NCBI GenBank assembly: GCA_910584825.1
Contig: CAJUCI010000002.1
Span: 1-64,000 of the forward strand
DNA from: an uncultured Duncaniella sp.
GTDB lineage: Bacteria > Bacteroidota > Bacteroidia > Bacteroidales > Muribaculaceae
Direction of reading: 5' to 3'
DNA: 64,000 bases
The notes under the pieces are model-generated. The model was not told the origin of the DNA, searched no databases, and saw only the letters and a program-made list of their open reading frames with translations. Position 1 is the first letter of the stretch; each line of letters opens with the position of its first letter. A program made the translations under genes and the position numbers. Of this stretch, positions 49,549 to 59,001 are shown piece after piece.

Positions 49549-51087
49549 ATGGACCGTAAAGTCAGAGTAAGATTTGCACCCTCTCCCACAGGCCCCCTCC
49601 ACATTGGAGGTGTCCGCACAGCCCTTTATAATTACCTTTTCGCACGCCGTCACGGCGGCGACATGATACTCCGCATTGAGGACACCGACTCGCAGCGTTT
49701 CGTCCCCGGCGCAGAGGACTACATCAACGAGGCCCTCGCATGGCTCGGCATCAAGATTGACGAAGGCGTGCGCGAAGGCGGAGCCTACGGACCCTACAAG
49801 CAGAGTGAGCGTCGCGACATCTACCGCAAGTACGTGCGCCAGCTCCTCGACGACGGCAAGGCATACATCGCCTTCGACACCCCCGCCGAGCTTGACGCCG
49901 CACGCGCCGCGACACCCAACTTCCAGTATGACGCATCGACACGCATGTCAATGCGCAACTCGCTCTCGCTCTCCGAGGCCGAGGTCAAGGCCCTCATCGA
50001 CGGCGGCACGCCCTACGTGGTGCGCTTCCTCATCGAGCCGGGACGCGACATCGTGGTCAACGACCTGCTGCGCGGCAAGGTGACTATCAACTCGTCAATC
50101 CTCGACGACAAGGTGCTCTACAAGAGTGCCGACGACCTGCCGACATATCACCTCGCCAACATCGTCGACGACCACCTCATGGAGGTGACCCACGTAATCC
50201 GCGGCGAGGAGTGGCTTCCCTCGGCTCCCCTCCACGTGCTCCTCTACGAGGCATTCGGATGGGCCGACACCCGCCCCGATTTCGTGCACCTGCCGCTGCT
50301 GCTCAAGCCCGACGGCAAGGGCAAGCTCTCCAAGCGCGACGGCGACCGCCTGGGCTTCCCCGTGTTCCCCCTCGAGTGGCACGACCCCGCTTCGGGAGCC
50401 ATCTCCACCGGCTACCGCGAGTCAGGCTATCTGCCCGAGGCCGTCATCAACTTCCTCGCCCTCCTCGGCTGGAATCCCGGCGACGACACCGAAATCATGT
50501 CGATGGACGAGCTTATATCCAAATTCTCGTTTGACCACTGCTCACGCGCCGGCGCGAAATTCGCCTACGAGAAGGGCCGTTGGTTCAACCACGAATATCT
50601 CCAGACCACACCCGACGCCCGCCTGGCCGAGCTGTTCCGCCCCGTGCTCGAGGCTCACGGCGTGAACCCCGCCGACTACAGCGATGAATACCTCACCCGC
50701 GTGGTGGGCCTCGTCAAGAGCCGCATCAACTTTGTGGCCGACCTCTGGGACCAGACACGATTCTTCTTCACAGCCCCCGACACATATGCCGAAAAGGATA
50801 TACGCAAACGCTGGAAGGAGGACACTCCCGCCATTCTCACCGAACTCATCGGAGTGCTCCGCGCCCTTCCCTCATTTAAGGGCACCGAGGCCGAGCCTAT
50901 CGTGCTCAAGTGGGTCGAGGACAACGGCTACCACCTCGGCAACGTCATGAACGCCTGGCGTCTGACCCTCGTGGGCGAGTGCAAGGGCCCCCACATCTTT
51001 GATATAACCGAGCTGATAGGTCTCGACGAGACCGTGCGCCGCATGGAGCGGGGCATCGCCTCAATCAAACCCATCGCCCAGTCATGA
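49549..51087 (+). CDS. gltX: Glutamyl-tRNA synthetase
   Basis: 512 aa, full length. The class I motifs are clear: HIGH as GPLHIGG (residues about 16-22) and KMSKS as KLSKRDG (about 262). The zinc-binding cysteines of some GltX proteins are not evident. It charges tRNA-Glu with glutamate. Its stop overlaps the ATG of the following argC-type gene by 4 bp, so glutamate charging and an arginine-type reductase are co-expressed. Confidence 0.97.
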   Translation: MDRKVRVRFAPSPTGPLHIGGVRTALYNYLFARRHGGDMILRIEDTDSQRFVPGAEDYINEALAWLGIKIDEGVREGGAYGPYKQSERRDIYRKYVRQLLDDGKAYIAFDTPAELDAARAATPNFQYDASTRMSMRNSLSLSEAEVKALIDGGTPYVVRFLIEPGRDIVVNDLLRGKVTINSSILDDKVLYKSADDLPTYHLANIVDDHLMEVTHVIRGEEWLPSAPLHVLLYEAFGWADTRPDFVHLPLLLKPDGKGKLSKRDGDRLGFPVFPLEWHDPASGAISTGYRESGYLPEAVINFLALLGWNPGDDTEIMSMDELISKFSFDHCSRAGAKFAYEKGRWFNHEYLQTTPDARLAELFRPVLEAHGVNPADYSDEYLTRVVGLVKSRINFVADLWDQTRFFFTAPDTYAEKDIRKRWKEDTPAILTELIGVLRALPSFKGTEAEPIVLKWVEDNGYHLGNVMNAWRLTLVGECKGPHIFDITELIGLDETVRRMERGIASIKPIAQS

Positions 51088-52055
51088 TTAAGGCAGGCAT
51101 AATAGGCGGTTCAGGATATGCGGCCGGCGAATTGGTGCGCATACTCATCAACCATCCCGATGTTGACCTGAAATGGGTGCACTCGCGCACCGTCGCAGGC
51201 CAGCGCATAGTCGACGTGCACCAGGGCCTCCACGGCGAGATTGACATGAACTTTTCCAGCACATTTGACCTCAACGGCATCGATGTGCTCTTCTGCTGCC
51301 GTCCCGCCGGCAAGACCCGCGAGTTTCTCGCCGAAAACGAGATACCCGAGTCACTGCGCATCATCGACCTCTCGCGCGACTATCGCATCACCGACCCGTC
51401 ACACGACTTTGTCTACGGACTTTCCGAGCTTAACCGCAAGCCTATGGTGCGCGGGGCCAAGCATGTGGCCAATCCGGGATGTCTCGCTATGGTGGTCGAG
51501 CTGTCGCTCGTGCCGCTGGCCAAGAACCTTCTGCTCAACTCCGACATCCACACCACCGTGGTCACCGGAGCCACCAGCGAGGGTGCCGAGGCACGCCCCA
51601 CCACCCATTATGCCTGGCGCAACGACAACATGGTTGTCTACCGCCCCTTCCGCCACTCGCAGGAGGCTGAGATAATCCAGACCCTCTCGGCCATGCAGCA
51701 GAGCTTCTCGGCCAAGCTGCATATGGTGCCGATGCGCGGCCCCTTCTCGCGCGGCATTATGGCCGTGACCTATCTCGACTGCCCCCTCGAGCTCTCGGAA
51801 GTCATCAAGATATATCAGAATTATTTCGACGACCACAACTTCACATTCATAACCTCCAAGATTCCCGACCTCAAGGATGTGGTGAACACCAACAAGTGCA
51901 TCATCCATCTCGACAAGGTGGACGGCAAGCTGCTCATCACCGCCGTCATTGACAATCTGCTGAAAGGCGCGGCCGGCAACGCCGTCCACACCATGAATCT
52001 GCTCTTCGGCCTGCAGGAGACCACAGGCCTCACCATGAAGTCGGTAGCCTTCTGA
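51084..52055 (+). CDS. argC: N-acyl-gamma-glutamyl-phosphate reductase, first copy
   Basis: 323 aa. Reduces N-acyl-glutamyl phosphate to the semialdehyde with NADPH. The nucleotide-binding start GIIGGSGYAAGELVR and the catalytic Cys133 in NPGCLAM are present, as are the conserved VVTGATSEGAEARPTTHY and NTNKCIIHLDK. It is clearly a paralogue of the second argC at 58011-58973 and not a fragment. It is coupled to gltX and separate from the main arginine cluster, so it could be a spare enzyme or serve a different acyl-glutamyl (or similar) substrate. Confidence 0.9.
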   Translation: MIKAGIIGGSGYAAGELVRILINHPDVDLKWVHSRTVAGQRIVDVHQGLHGEIDMNFSSTFDLNGIDVLFCCRPAGKTREFLAENEIPESLRIIDLSRDYRITDPSHDFVYGLSELNRKPMVRGAKHVANPGCLAMVVELSLVPLAKNLLLNSDIHTTVVTGATSEGAEARPTTHYAWRNDNMVVYRPFRHSQEAEIIQTLSAMQQSFSAKLHMVPMRGPFSRGIMAVTYLDCPLELSEVIKIYQNYFDDHNFTFITSKIPDLKDVVNTNKCIIHLDKVDGKLLITAVIDNLLKGAAGNAVHTMNLLFGLQETTGLTMKSVAF

Positions 52056-52110
52056 CACCCCGTGCCGGAGCATGATTTGTGACTGTTACGCAATAATTTG
52101 CCGATAAAAT

Positions 52111-52141
52111 TTGGATTATATCAAATAAACACTTAACTTTG
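52111..52141 (+). promoter_or_regulatory. Orphan rightward promoter
   Basis: TTG (52111-52113), 20 nt, TAACTTTG (52134-52141). No gene follows on this strand before the convergent argH. Confidence 0.7.
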
Positions 52142-52186
52142 CCATGACCTCATCGGGTATTGTCCCCTCAGGTCATGGTATTTTTT
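52142..52186 (+). terminator. Hairpin after the gltX-argC unit
   Basis: Perfect 9-bp stem CCATGACCT/AGGTCATGG (52142-52150 and 52170-52178), then TATTTTTT. It can end the gltX-argC transcript. A transcript from the overlapping promoter would begin inside the first arm and would not form it. Confidence 0.7.
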
Positions 52187-52588
52187 ATTATGTATTAGCG
52201 CAATACGGACTCTACAATATATCCCCAAGCGCAGTACTTTCGTCATCTTAACTGAAATACAACCGCTCCCGCGCCCAATTGCCGTTACCCGCATCGGGTG
52301 CTCTCTACCGGGAATCACACTCCCACAAGCCTCCGACATATCTAAATCAAATCATTTAATCCCCACATAACACAATCACTACAAGCGGCCTGCTAACCAT
52401 CAGGAATTCTCCTCTCCCTCAATTCTTGAAACCGTACTGACGTCTACAACCCTGACATTTGTACACAGCACTCCCCCCTCTCAACACAAAAAGCTCCACA
52501 TCCCGGCCACGCGACACTGCCGCATGCCTTCCCGGCGTGCAGTAAGCCACCAACCGTAACATCACCGTAAAAAGTGATTGAATTCGCG

Positions 52589-53881
52589 TCAGGCCATCTG
52601 CGAGGCCACTTTGCGGAACTTGTTGGCAATCTGCTTGTTGCAGAGGTTGTTGATACTGCCCACATGAGTGTGGTGCACCTCACGCACAGGGCGGTATGTG
52701 CCGTCCTGCACCTCAAGGCCCACCTTCTTATAGGCTTCGCGGAATGGCATACCCTCGAGCACAAGGCGGTTGACCTCCTCGACCGTAAACAGGTAGTCAT
52801 ATCGCGGGTCCTCGACAATATCACTCTTGATGCGTATGTGGCGAAGCATGAAGTCGGCCATGTGCAGACATTCTATCAGTTCGGTCGATGCGGGGAAGAT
52901 TATATCTTTAAGCAGTTGCAGGTCGCGGTTATATCCGAGGGGCAGATTGGCAGTCAGGAGCGCAATCTCATTGGGTATCGACTGCAGACGGTTGCACTTG
53001 CCGCGCATAATCTCAAAGACATCGGGGTTCTTCTTGTGCGGCATGATTGACGAGCCGGTGGTCAGCTCGTCGGGGAACGATACGAACCCGAAATTCTGAC
53101 ACATCCACATGCACACATCCATAGCCAAGTGGCCGAGGGTCGAGGCTATTGAGGCTATGGCCATCGAGGCGGCACGCTCGGTCTTGCCGCGCGACATCTG
53201 GGCGGCCACCACATTATAATGAAGAGTTTCGAAGTCGAGCAGGCGTGTGGTCATCTCCCTGTCCAGGGGGAACGACGAGCCATATCCGGCTGCCGACCCG
53301 AGCGGATTCTGATTGGCCACATTGTAGGCCGCCACGAGCATCTGCATGTCATCGACGAGCGATTCGGCATACGCGCCAAACCACAGTCCGAACGACGAGG
53401 GCATGGCCACCTGCAGATGGGTGTAGCCGGGCATGAGCTTGTCCTTATGCTCCTCGCTCAGAGCCTGCAGACGCTCAAACAGCACCGTCACAGCCTCGGC
53501 GATATGCTTCAGCTCGTCACGCATGAACAGTTTGAGGTCGACCAGCACCTGGTCGTTGCGCGAACGGCCCGAGTGAATCTTCTTGCCTATATCGCCGAGC
53601 TTGGCGGTGAGCATGAATTCCACCTGGGAATGCACATCCTCAACCCCCTCCTCTATCACAAACTCGCCGCGCTCTATCACCTCGGCAATCTCGCCGAGAG
53701 CCTTGAGAAGCACTTCAAGCTCGTCGGCCTTCAGAAGTCCGATGCTTTCGAGCATGCGTATGTGCGCCATCGAGCCTTGCACGTCATAGCGCGCAAGCCG
53801 CAGGTCAAGCTCGCGGTCCTGCCCGACGGTAAACTGTTCTATCATCTTGTCAGGCTCAAAGCCCTTGCTCCATAGCTTCAT
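52589..53881 (-). CDS. argH: Argininosuccinate lyase
   Basis: Last step of arginine synthesis: argininosuccinate to arginine and fumarate. 430 aa with the superfamily signature GSSIMPHKKNPD (about residues 275-286), the N-terminal DVHSQVEF and HSGRSRNDQV, and HLQVAMPSSFG. It is the final gene of the leftward arginine cluster, 58 bp downstream of argE. The C-terminus is shorter than in E. coli ArgH but within the Bacteroidetes range. Confidence 0.95.
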   Translation of the reverse strand: MKLWSKGFEPDKMIEQFTVGQDRELDLRLARYDVQGSMAHIRMLESIGLLKADELEVLLKALGEIAEVIERGEFVIEEGVEDVHSQVEFMLTAKLGDIGKKIHSGRSRNDQVLVDLKLFMRDELKHIAEAVTVLFERLQALSEEHKDKLMPGYTHLQVAMPSSFGLWFGAYAESLVDDMQMLVAAYNVANQNPLGSAAGYGSSFPLDREMTTRLLDFETLHYNVVAAQMSRGKTERAASMAIASIASTLGHLAMDVCMWMCQNFGFVSFPDELTTGSSIMPHKKNPDVFEIMRGKCNRLQSIPNEIALLTANLPLGYNRDLQLLKDIIFPASTELIECLHMADFMLRHIRIKSDIVEDPRYDYLFTVEEVNRLVLEGMPFREAYKKVGLEVQDGTYRPVREVHHTHVGSINNLCNKQIANKFRKVASQMA

Positions 53882-53939
53882 AATATATCATTTGTGGACT
53901 TGTCCGGCCGATGTCATCGACTGCCGGCAAGCCCGATAT

Positions 53940-55013
53940 TCATAATTCAAGATTCAAAATTATCTCTTTATACATCCCTACAGCCTCCTCTATCTCCTCG
54001 AGCCTGATGTATTCGTCTGCCGAGTGGCTGCGCGACGACTGTCCGGGGCCGATTTTGAGCGAGGGGAAATCGTGCATGAGCGACATGTCGCTCGTGGTGG
54101 GCGACACGAACGGCTCGCGTCCGAGAGCCGTGACTGCCCTTACCAGCGGATGCTCCGTGTCAATCACCGACGCCTTCACGCGGGTAGAGCGCGGGGTGAG
54201 TGTGCTCCACTTCACCTGTTCGCGCAGCAGTCTCACCACCTCCTCATTGGGATGCGCGTCGGTGGTGCGGATGTCCACCACCCATTTGCAGACATCGGGA
54301 ATGGCATTGTGCTGCCATCCGGCCTCAATCTGGGTGACATTGAGGCTCACCGGCCCGAGCACCTGCGACGTGCGGGGAAACTGATAGGCCCTAAGTCTGT
54401 CAATATCCTCCATGGCACGGTATATGGCATTAATGCCCTCACCGCGCGCGGCATGGCCGGTGACACCCTCGGTCACACAGTCGAGCACCACAAGCCCGCG
54501 CTCGGCAATGGCCGGCTGCATGCCCGTAGGCTCGCCCACGATGGCGCAGTCTATGGTTATGCCCGCATCGGAGAGCATGGGCAGGAACGCTCGCATACCG
54601 TTCTCGCCCCCCACCTCCTCCTCGGCCGTAATGGCAAGGAGCAGATTGAATGGCAGGTCACGCTTGCGCAGGTCGAGGAAGGTGCGTATCAGCGACACAG
54701 CCGAGGCTCCGGCATCGTTGCTGCCGAGACCGTAGAGCCGTCCGTCCTCGATGTCGGGGGCGAAGGGGTCGCGGGTGTAGCTTGACGCCGGGCGCACAGT
54801 GTCGTGATGCGAATTGAGCATCAGCGTGGGGCGCGTCGGGTCATATCCCTCGGCCAAAGCCCACACATTATTACCCAGCCGCTGAGGCGAAGCCCCGGCG
54901 GCATTGAGATAATCATATATTATCGCAGCGGTAGCATCCTCCTGACGCGAGAAGGACTGTGTGGCCACAAGTCGGCTCAACAATGCTGTTTCCTGACTGA
55001 TATCCATGCTCAT
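53940..55013 (-). CDS. argE: N-acyl-ornithine/citrulline deacylase (M20 family)
   Basis: 357-aa zinc hydrolase. Metal and catalytic motifs: LNSHHDTV (His, Asp), GSNDAGASA (Asp), and TAEEEVGGENG (catalytic Glu pair). In Bacteroidetes the carbamoyltransferase acts on the acylated ornithine, so the acyl group (succinyl or acetyl) must be removed at citrulline. This gene sits between argB and argH as expected for that order. The choice of succinyl is inferred from the carbamoyltransferase residue 90. Confidence 0.9.
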   Translation of the reverse strand: MSMDISQETALLSRLVATQSFSRQEDATAAIIYDYLNAAGASPQRLGNNVWALAEGYDPTRPTLMLNSHHDTVRPASSYTRDPFAPDIEDGRLYGLGSNDAGASAVSLIRTFLDLRKRDLPFNLLLAITAEEEVGGENGMRAFLPMLSDAGITIDCAIVGEPTGMQPAIAERGLVVLDCVTEGVTGHAARGEGINAIYRAMEDIDRLRAYQFPRTSQVLGPVSLNVTQIEAGWQHNAIPDVCKWVVDIRTTDAHPNEEVVRLLREQVKWSTLTPRSTRVKASVIDTEHPLVRAVTALGREPFVSPTTSDMSLMHDFPSLKIGPGQSSRSHSADEYIRLEEIEEAVGMYKEIILNLEL

Positions 55014-55046
55014 ACGGTCTTTTAAACGATTTCCTAAGCCCGAGTA

Positions 55047-55871
55047 TCAATCCTCCGAGAGTACCGTCCCGATGTCATTGCCGAGGTTGGCGGCATGCTT
55101 GATTATCACACTGCGCACACCCGAGGCGATGGCCTTGAATGAGTTGTCGAGCTTGGGTATCATGCCCTTGTTCACAACGCCGCTCTCGCGCAACGCGGCG
55201 TAGCTTGACGGGGTGATGTGCGGTATGAGCGAATCGGGGCGGTCGATGTCCTCCATTACGCCAGGCTGCTCGAAGCAGTATATCAGGTCGGCCTGTGCGA
55301 GGCGCGAGGCTCCGATGGCCACCGACGACGCTATGGTATCGGCGTTGCAGTTGAGCAGGGTGCCGTTGCCGTCATGAGTGATGGCACAGTAGACGGGCAC
55401 AAAACCGGCGTCGAGCAACGAGCCCATCAGGTGGGTGTTGACCCCTTTGGGCGAGATGTCGCCGACGTAACCGTAGTCGACAGGCTCGGCCGGACGGCGC
55501 GTGGCGCGGATGGCGTTGCCGTCAGCCCCGCTCAGACCGATGGCGTTACACCCCTCGGCCTGAAGCATCGACACGATGCGTTTGTTGACGAGTCCGGCGT
55601 AGACCATAGTCACCACGTCGAGGGTCTCGCGCGAGGTTACGCGACGCCCCTCTATCATAGTGGTGGGTATCTCAAGGCGTGAGCTGAGACGGGTGGCCTC
55701 CTTGCCTCCGCCGTGAATTAGTATCTTGCGCCCGGGCATCGAGGCGAAATCCTTGACAAACTGTGCAAGGGCCTCGGGATTGTCGACGATGTTGCCGCCG
55801 ATTTTCACCACACGGATGTCGCCACTCTGAGGGCACGCGCAAGTGCCCTCGTTACAGTTCACCGCGCTCAT
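55047..55871 (-). CDS. argB: N-acyl-glutamate kinase
   Basis: 274-aa amino-acid kinase fold. Phosphorylates the gamma-carboxyl of N-acyl-glutamate. Visible elements: VVKIGGNIVDN (ATP-binding), ILIHGGGKEAT, and the C-terminal GMIPKLDNSFKAIASGVRSVII typical of ArgB. It overlaps argF' by 4 bp (ATGA). The Cys-rich N-terminus (NCNEGTCACPQSG) is unusual for ArgB. No long N-terminal arginine-feedback helix is present. Confidence 0.93.
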   Translation of the reverse strand: MSAVNCNEGTCACPQSGDIRVVKIGGNIVDNPEALAQFVKDFASMPGRKILIHGGGKEATRLSSRLEIPTTMIEGRRVTSRETLDVVTMVYAGLVNKRIVSMLQAEGCNAIGLSGADGNAIRATRRPAEPVDYGYVGDISPKGVNTHLMGSLLDAGFVPVYCAITHDGNGTLLNCNADTIASSVAIGASRLAQADLIYCFEQPGVMEDIDRPDSLIPHITPSSYAALRESGVVNKGMIPKLDNSFKAIASGVRSVIIKHAANLGNDIGTVLSED

Positions 55872-56821
55872 AGGCTCTCGAGAAGACGCTTGATTACCAC
55901 CTGAGCCGAGATTTCACGGTTGGCGGCCTCGGGTATGACTATCGAACGCTCCGACTCTATGACATCGTCGGTCACAATCATGTTGCGGCGCACGGGCAGA
56001 CAGTGCATGAAGAAAGCATTGTCGGTCAGCCCCATCTTCTCGGTGTCGACAGTCCACTCGCGGTCAGTCGACAGCACCTTGCCATAGTTGGGGTCGGCAT
56101 AGGCTGACCAGTTCTTGGCATACACGAAATCGGCACCTTCGAGAGCCTTGCGCTGGTCATACTCCACGCGGGCGTTGCCCACAAATTCGGGGGCAAGCTC
56201 GTAGCCCTTGGGATGGGTGATGACAAACTCGTAGTCGGTGGCATTCATCCATTCGGCAAACGAGTTGGGCACGGCCTGAGGAAGCGCACGGGGGTGCGGT
56301 GCCCATGTCATGACCACCTTGGGACGCTCCTTGGTCTTGTACTCCTCGATGGTAATGAGGTCGGCGAAACTCTGGAGCGGATGGCGCGTGGCGGCCTCCA
56401 TCGAGAACACCTGGCGACCCGAGTATTTGATGAACTGGCTGATGACCCTTTCCTCGTAGTCCTCGGCCTTGTCCTTGAGTCCGGCAAATGAGCGCACGCC
56501 GATGATGTCGCAGTACGACCCCATCACGGGTATGGCCTCAAGCAGATGCTCGGCCTTGTCGCCATCCATTATGACGCCGCGCTCAGTCTCGAGTTTCCAC
56601 GCGCCCTGATTGACGTCGAGCACCATCACATTCATACCCAAATTCATAGCCGCCTTCTGGGTGCTGAGGCGGGTGCGCAGCGATGAGTTGAAAAATATCA
56701 TCAGCAGCGTCTTGTTCTTGCCGAGGTCGGTGTAGCCGAAGCGGTTGGCCTTGACCTCAAGTGCCTCCTTGACTGCAAGGTCAAGCGGGCCTATATCTTT
56801 TACGTTAGTGAAATTACGCAC
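55868..56821 (-). CDS. argF': N-succinyl-L-ornithine carbamoyltransferase (ArgF')
   Basis: 317 aa. Transfers carbamoyl to an acylated ornithine. The carbamoyl phosphate motif is NSSLRTR (residues 45-51), and HPLQS and HCLPVRR are present. At the substrate-selecting position, residue 90, it has Ala (DGDKAEH). Published work on these enzymes puts Pro90 in the succinylornithine type and Glu at the same place in the acetylornithine type; small residues shift selectivity to succinyl. Ala90 therefore suggests succinylornithine. It overlaps argB and is preceded by argD with a short ATTAGCA repeat in the gap. Confidence 0.9.
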   Translation of the reverse strand: MRNFTNVKDIGPLDLAVKEALEVKANRFGYTDLGKNKTLLMIFFNSSLRTRLSTQKAAMNLGMNVMVLDVNQGAWKLETERGVIMDGDKAEHLLEAIPVMGSYCDIIGVRSFAGLKDKAEDYEERVISQFIKYSGRQVFSMEAATRHPLQSFADLITIEEYKTKERPKVVMTWAPHPRALPQAVPNSFAEWMNATDYEFVITHPKGYELAPEFVGNARVEYDQRKALEGADFVYAKNWSAYADPNYGKVLSTDREWTVDTEKMGLTDNAFFMHCLPVRRNMIVTDDVIESERSIVIPEAANREISAQVVIKRLLESL

Positions 56822-56829
56822 GAAACCTT

Positions 56830-56866
56830 AGTATTAATTAGCAATTAGCAATTAGTAATTAGGAAT
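56830..56866. repeat. Short run of ATTAGCA/ATTAGTA heptamers
   Basis: ATTAGCA, ATTAGCA, ATTAGTA and a partial unit in the gap between argF' and argD. The units are the same as in the 14-copy array at 23371-23468. Confidence 0.8.
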
Positions 56867-57998
56867 TAAGCAGCTTGCGGAATGCTGTCAGGAATGCGTC
56901 GGCATGCTCGCGGGTTATGCCGAGGGCGGGGAGCAGACGCACTGTGTGCTCGCCTGCGCCGCCGGTGAATATCTTCTCTTCGAAGAGCAGACGCTTGCGC
57001 AACGCTCCGGCATTGCCCTTGATTTCAATGCCTATCATGAGTCCGCGGCCTCGCACCTCGATGATTTCATCACACTCGCGGGCCATTGCCCCAAGCTTGT
57101 CGAGCAGATACTGTCCAACCTCGGCGGCGTTCTCCACCAGGTGCTCCTCCTCCATCACATCAAGCACGGCAAGGGCGGCGGCACAGGCCAGGTGATTGCC
57201 TCCGAATGTGGTGCCGAGCATGCCCTTCTTTGCCTCGATTGACGGCGAGATAAGCACGGCCCCCATCGGGAAACCATTGGCAATGCCCTTGGCACAGGTC
57301 ACGATGTCGGGACGCACGCCCGCATGCTGATGGGCGAAGAAATTGCCTGTGCGGCCATAGCCTGACTGTATCTCGTCGAGTATGAGGAGCGTACCTGTGT
57401 TGTCACACACCGTGCGCAACTGGCGCAGGAAGTCATCGGCCACCATGCGTATGCCGGCCACACCCTGTATGCCCTCGATAATCACGCCGGCAAACTCGCG
57501 TGTGGCAAGTCGCTCCTTGACAGCGGCAAGGTCGCCAAGCGGCACGAACTCGACATTAGGCGTGGCATTGAACGGGGCCTGAATCTTGGGGTTGTCGGTC
57601 ACGGCAACCGCACCCGATGTGCGGCCGTGAAAGGCGCGGTCAAAGGCAAGAATCTTGGTGCGCCCGGTGGCAAACGATGCCAGCTTCATGGCATTCTCGT
57701 TGGCCTCGGCTCCAGAGTTGCACAGGAACAGCGAGTAGGAGGCGTAACCGCTCAGTCGGCCGAGCCTGTCGGCCAGCTTTACCTGCAGACTGTTCTTGAC
57801 CGAGTTGGAGTAGAAGCCGAGACGGCCCACCTGGTCGCTCACGGCCTTGACATACTTGGGATGGGCATGGCCGATGGATATAACGGCATGACCGCCATAG
57901 AGGTCAAGATAGCGTGTGCCGTCGGCAGTAAAGACATACGAGCCTTCACCCCTGACAGGCTCGATGTCATATAATGAATATACGTCGAATAAAGTCAT
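56859..57998 (-). CDS. argD: N-acyl-ornithine aminotransferase
   Basis: 379-aa class III PLP aminotransferase. It makes N-acyl-ornithine from the semialdehyde using glutamate. Motifs: NSGAEANENAMKLA, ILDEIQSGYGRTG with the PLP Asp, and the Schiff-base Lys in CAKGIANGFPMGA. Only 12 bp separate it from argC upstream. Family members can also act in lysine synthesis, but the gene context is arginine. Confidence 0.94.
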   Translation of the reverse strand: MTLFDVYSLYDIEPVRGEGSYVFTADGTRYLDLYGGHAVISIGHAHPKYVKAVSDQVGRLGFYSNSVKNSLQVKLADRLGRLSGYASYSLFLCNSGAEANENAMKLASFATGRTKILAFDRAFHGRTSGAVAVTDNPKIQAPFNATPNVEFVPLGDLAAVKERLATREFAGVIIEGIQGVAGIRMVADDFLRQLRTVCDNTGTLLILDEIQSGYGRTGNFFAHQHAGVRPDIVTCAKGIANGFPMGAVLISPSIEAKKGMLGTTFGGNHLACAAALAVLDVMEEEHLVENAAEVGQYLLDKLGAMARECDEIIEVRGRGLMIGIEIKGNAGALRKRLLFEEKIFTGGAGEHTVRLLPALGITREHADAFLTAFRKLLNS

Positions 57999-58010
57999 TG
58001 TGGTTATATG

Positions 58011-58973
58011 TTAGAATGCTGACGGCTTGAGTGCAAGACCTGTACGCTCGGGCAGACCGAACATGAGATTCATATTCTGGACAGCCTGGCCCGACGCACC
58101 CTTGAGCAGATTATCAATCGCGCTGAGAATGAGCAATTTGTCGCCGTGCTTCTCGAGCGAGATGACACACTTGTTGGTGTTGACCACCTGCTTGAGGTCA
58201 ACAGCCTTGTCGGACACATGGGTAAACTCGGCATCGGCATAGAAATCCTTGTAGAGCTTGACCGCATCCTCGATTGGCATGTCGGTGGTCACGTCGGCCA
58301 TCACAAATATGCCTCGGGCAAAGTCGCCGCGCACGGGGATGAAGCTGATTACAGGCTCCTTGCCCCCCTGGAGGGCCGAAAGGGTCTGCTTGATTTCCTT
58401 AAGATGCTGGTGCTCAAAAGCCTTGTAGACCGAGATGTTGTTGTTGCGCCACGAGAAATGGGTGGTACTACCGGGCTTGACGCCCGCGCCTGTCGAGCCT
58501 GTAATGCCCGTCACATGCACCTCGCCCACGAGCTTACCGGCAGCCGCGAGCGGCGCGAGGGCAAGCTGAATGGCAGTGGCGAAGCATCCGGGGTTGGCGA
58601 GTTTGGCGCAACCCTTCACGGCATCGCGCTTCACCTCGGGGAGTCCGTAGACATATCCGTCAGACTCGTCGCGGTAATCCTGCGCCAGGTCAACAATCTT
58701 CAGTCCCTCGGGCATCTCGTTATCCTCCCAGAACTTACGGCTGAAGCCGTGGCCCTGGCAGAGAAAAAGCACGTCGCAAGCCTTGAGGTCATACGTCTCG
58801 GCAAACGTCAGGTCAGTCTCGCCGATAAGCCCCTCGTGCACGTCGGTCACGGGAGCTCCGGCATTGCTTGTGGAGTGGACAAAGGCCACCTCCACGTCGG
58901 GGTGGTTGATGAGGAGTCTCAGCAACTCCCCGGCAGTGTAACCTGCCCCACCGATAATTCCGGCCTTAATCAT
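58011..58973 (-). CDS. argC: N-acyl-gamma-glutamyl-phosphate reductase, second copy
   Basis: 320 aa, within the arginine cluster between argG and argD, so this is the main pathway enzyme. It has the nucleotide-binding GIIGGAGYTAGELLR and catalytic Cys130 in NPGCFAT. It differs from the copy at 51084 in the substrate loop (GITGSTGAGVKPGSTTHF versus GATSEGAEARPTTHY). Both keep NTNKC. The two are paralogues, not recent duplicates. Confidence 0.95.
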   Translation of the reverse strand: MIKAGIIGGAGYTAGELLRLLINHPDVEVAFVHSTSNAGAPVTDVHEGLIGETDLTFAETYDLKACDVLFLCQGHGFSRKFWEDNEMPEGLKIVDLAQDYRDESDGYVYGLPEVKRDAVKGCAKLANPGCFATAIQLALAPLAAAGKLVGEVHVTGITGSTGAGVKPGSTTHFSWRNNNISVYKAFEHQHLKEIKQTLSALQGGKEPVISFIPVRGDFARGIFVMADVTTDMPIEDAVKLYKDFYADAEFTHVSDKAVDLKQVVNTNKCVISLEKHGDKLLILSAIDNLLKGASGQAVQNMNLMFGLPERTGLALKPSAF

Positions 58974-59001
58974 AACAGTATGAAGATTTTAAGAGGACGT
59001 A

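Larger units (their letters stand above)
52056..52588. other. 533-bp intergenic region with an orphan promoter and hairpin
   Basis: Between the first argC (plus) and argH (minus). It holds a well-formed rightward promoter at 52111-52141 and a hairpin with T-run at 52142-52186. The remaining 400 bp are pyrimidine-rich on the plus strand, with no ORF I can support. A small hairpin at 52564-52580 may end argH. Confidence 0.5.

Noticed and set aside
52444..52824. 126-codon minus-strand frame past the argH end
   Set aside because: It overlaps argH in another frame, and its C-terminal part has no recognisable protein character.
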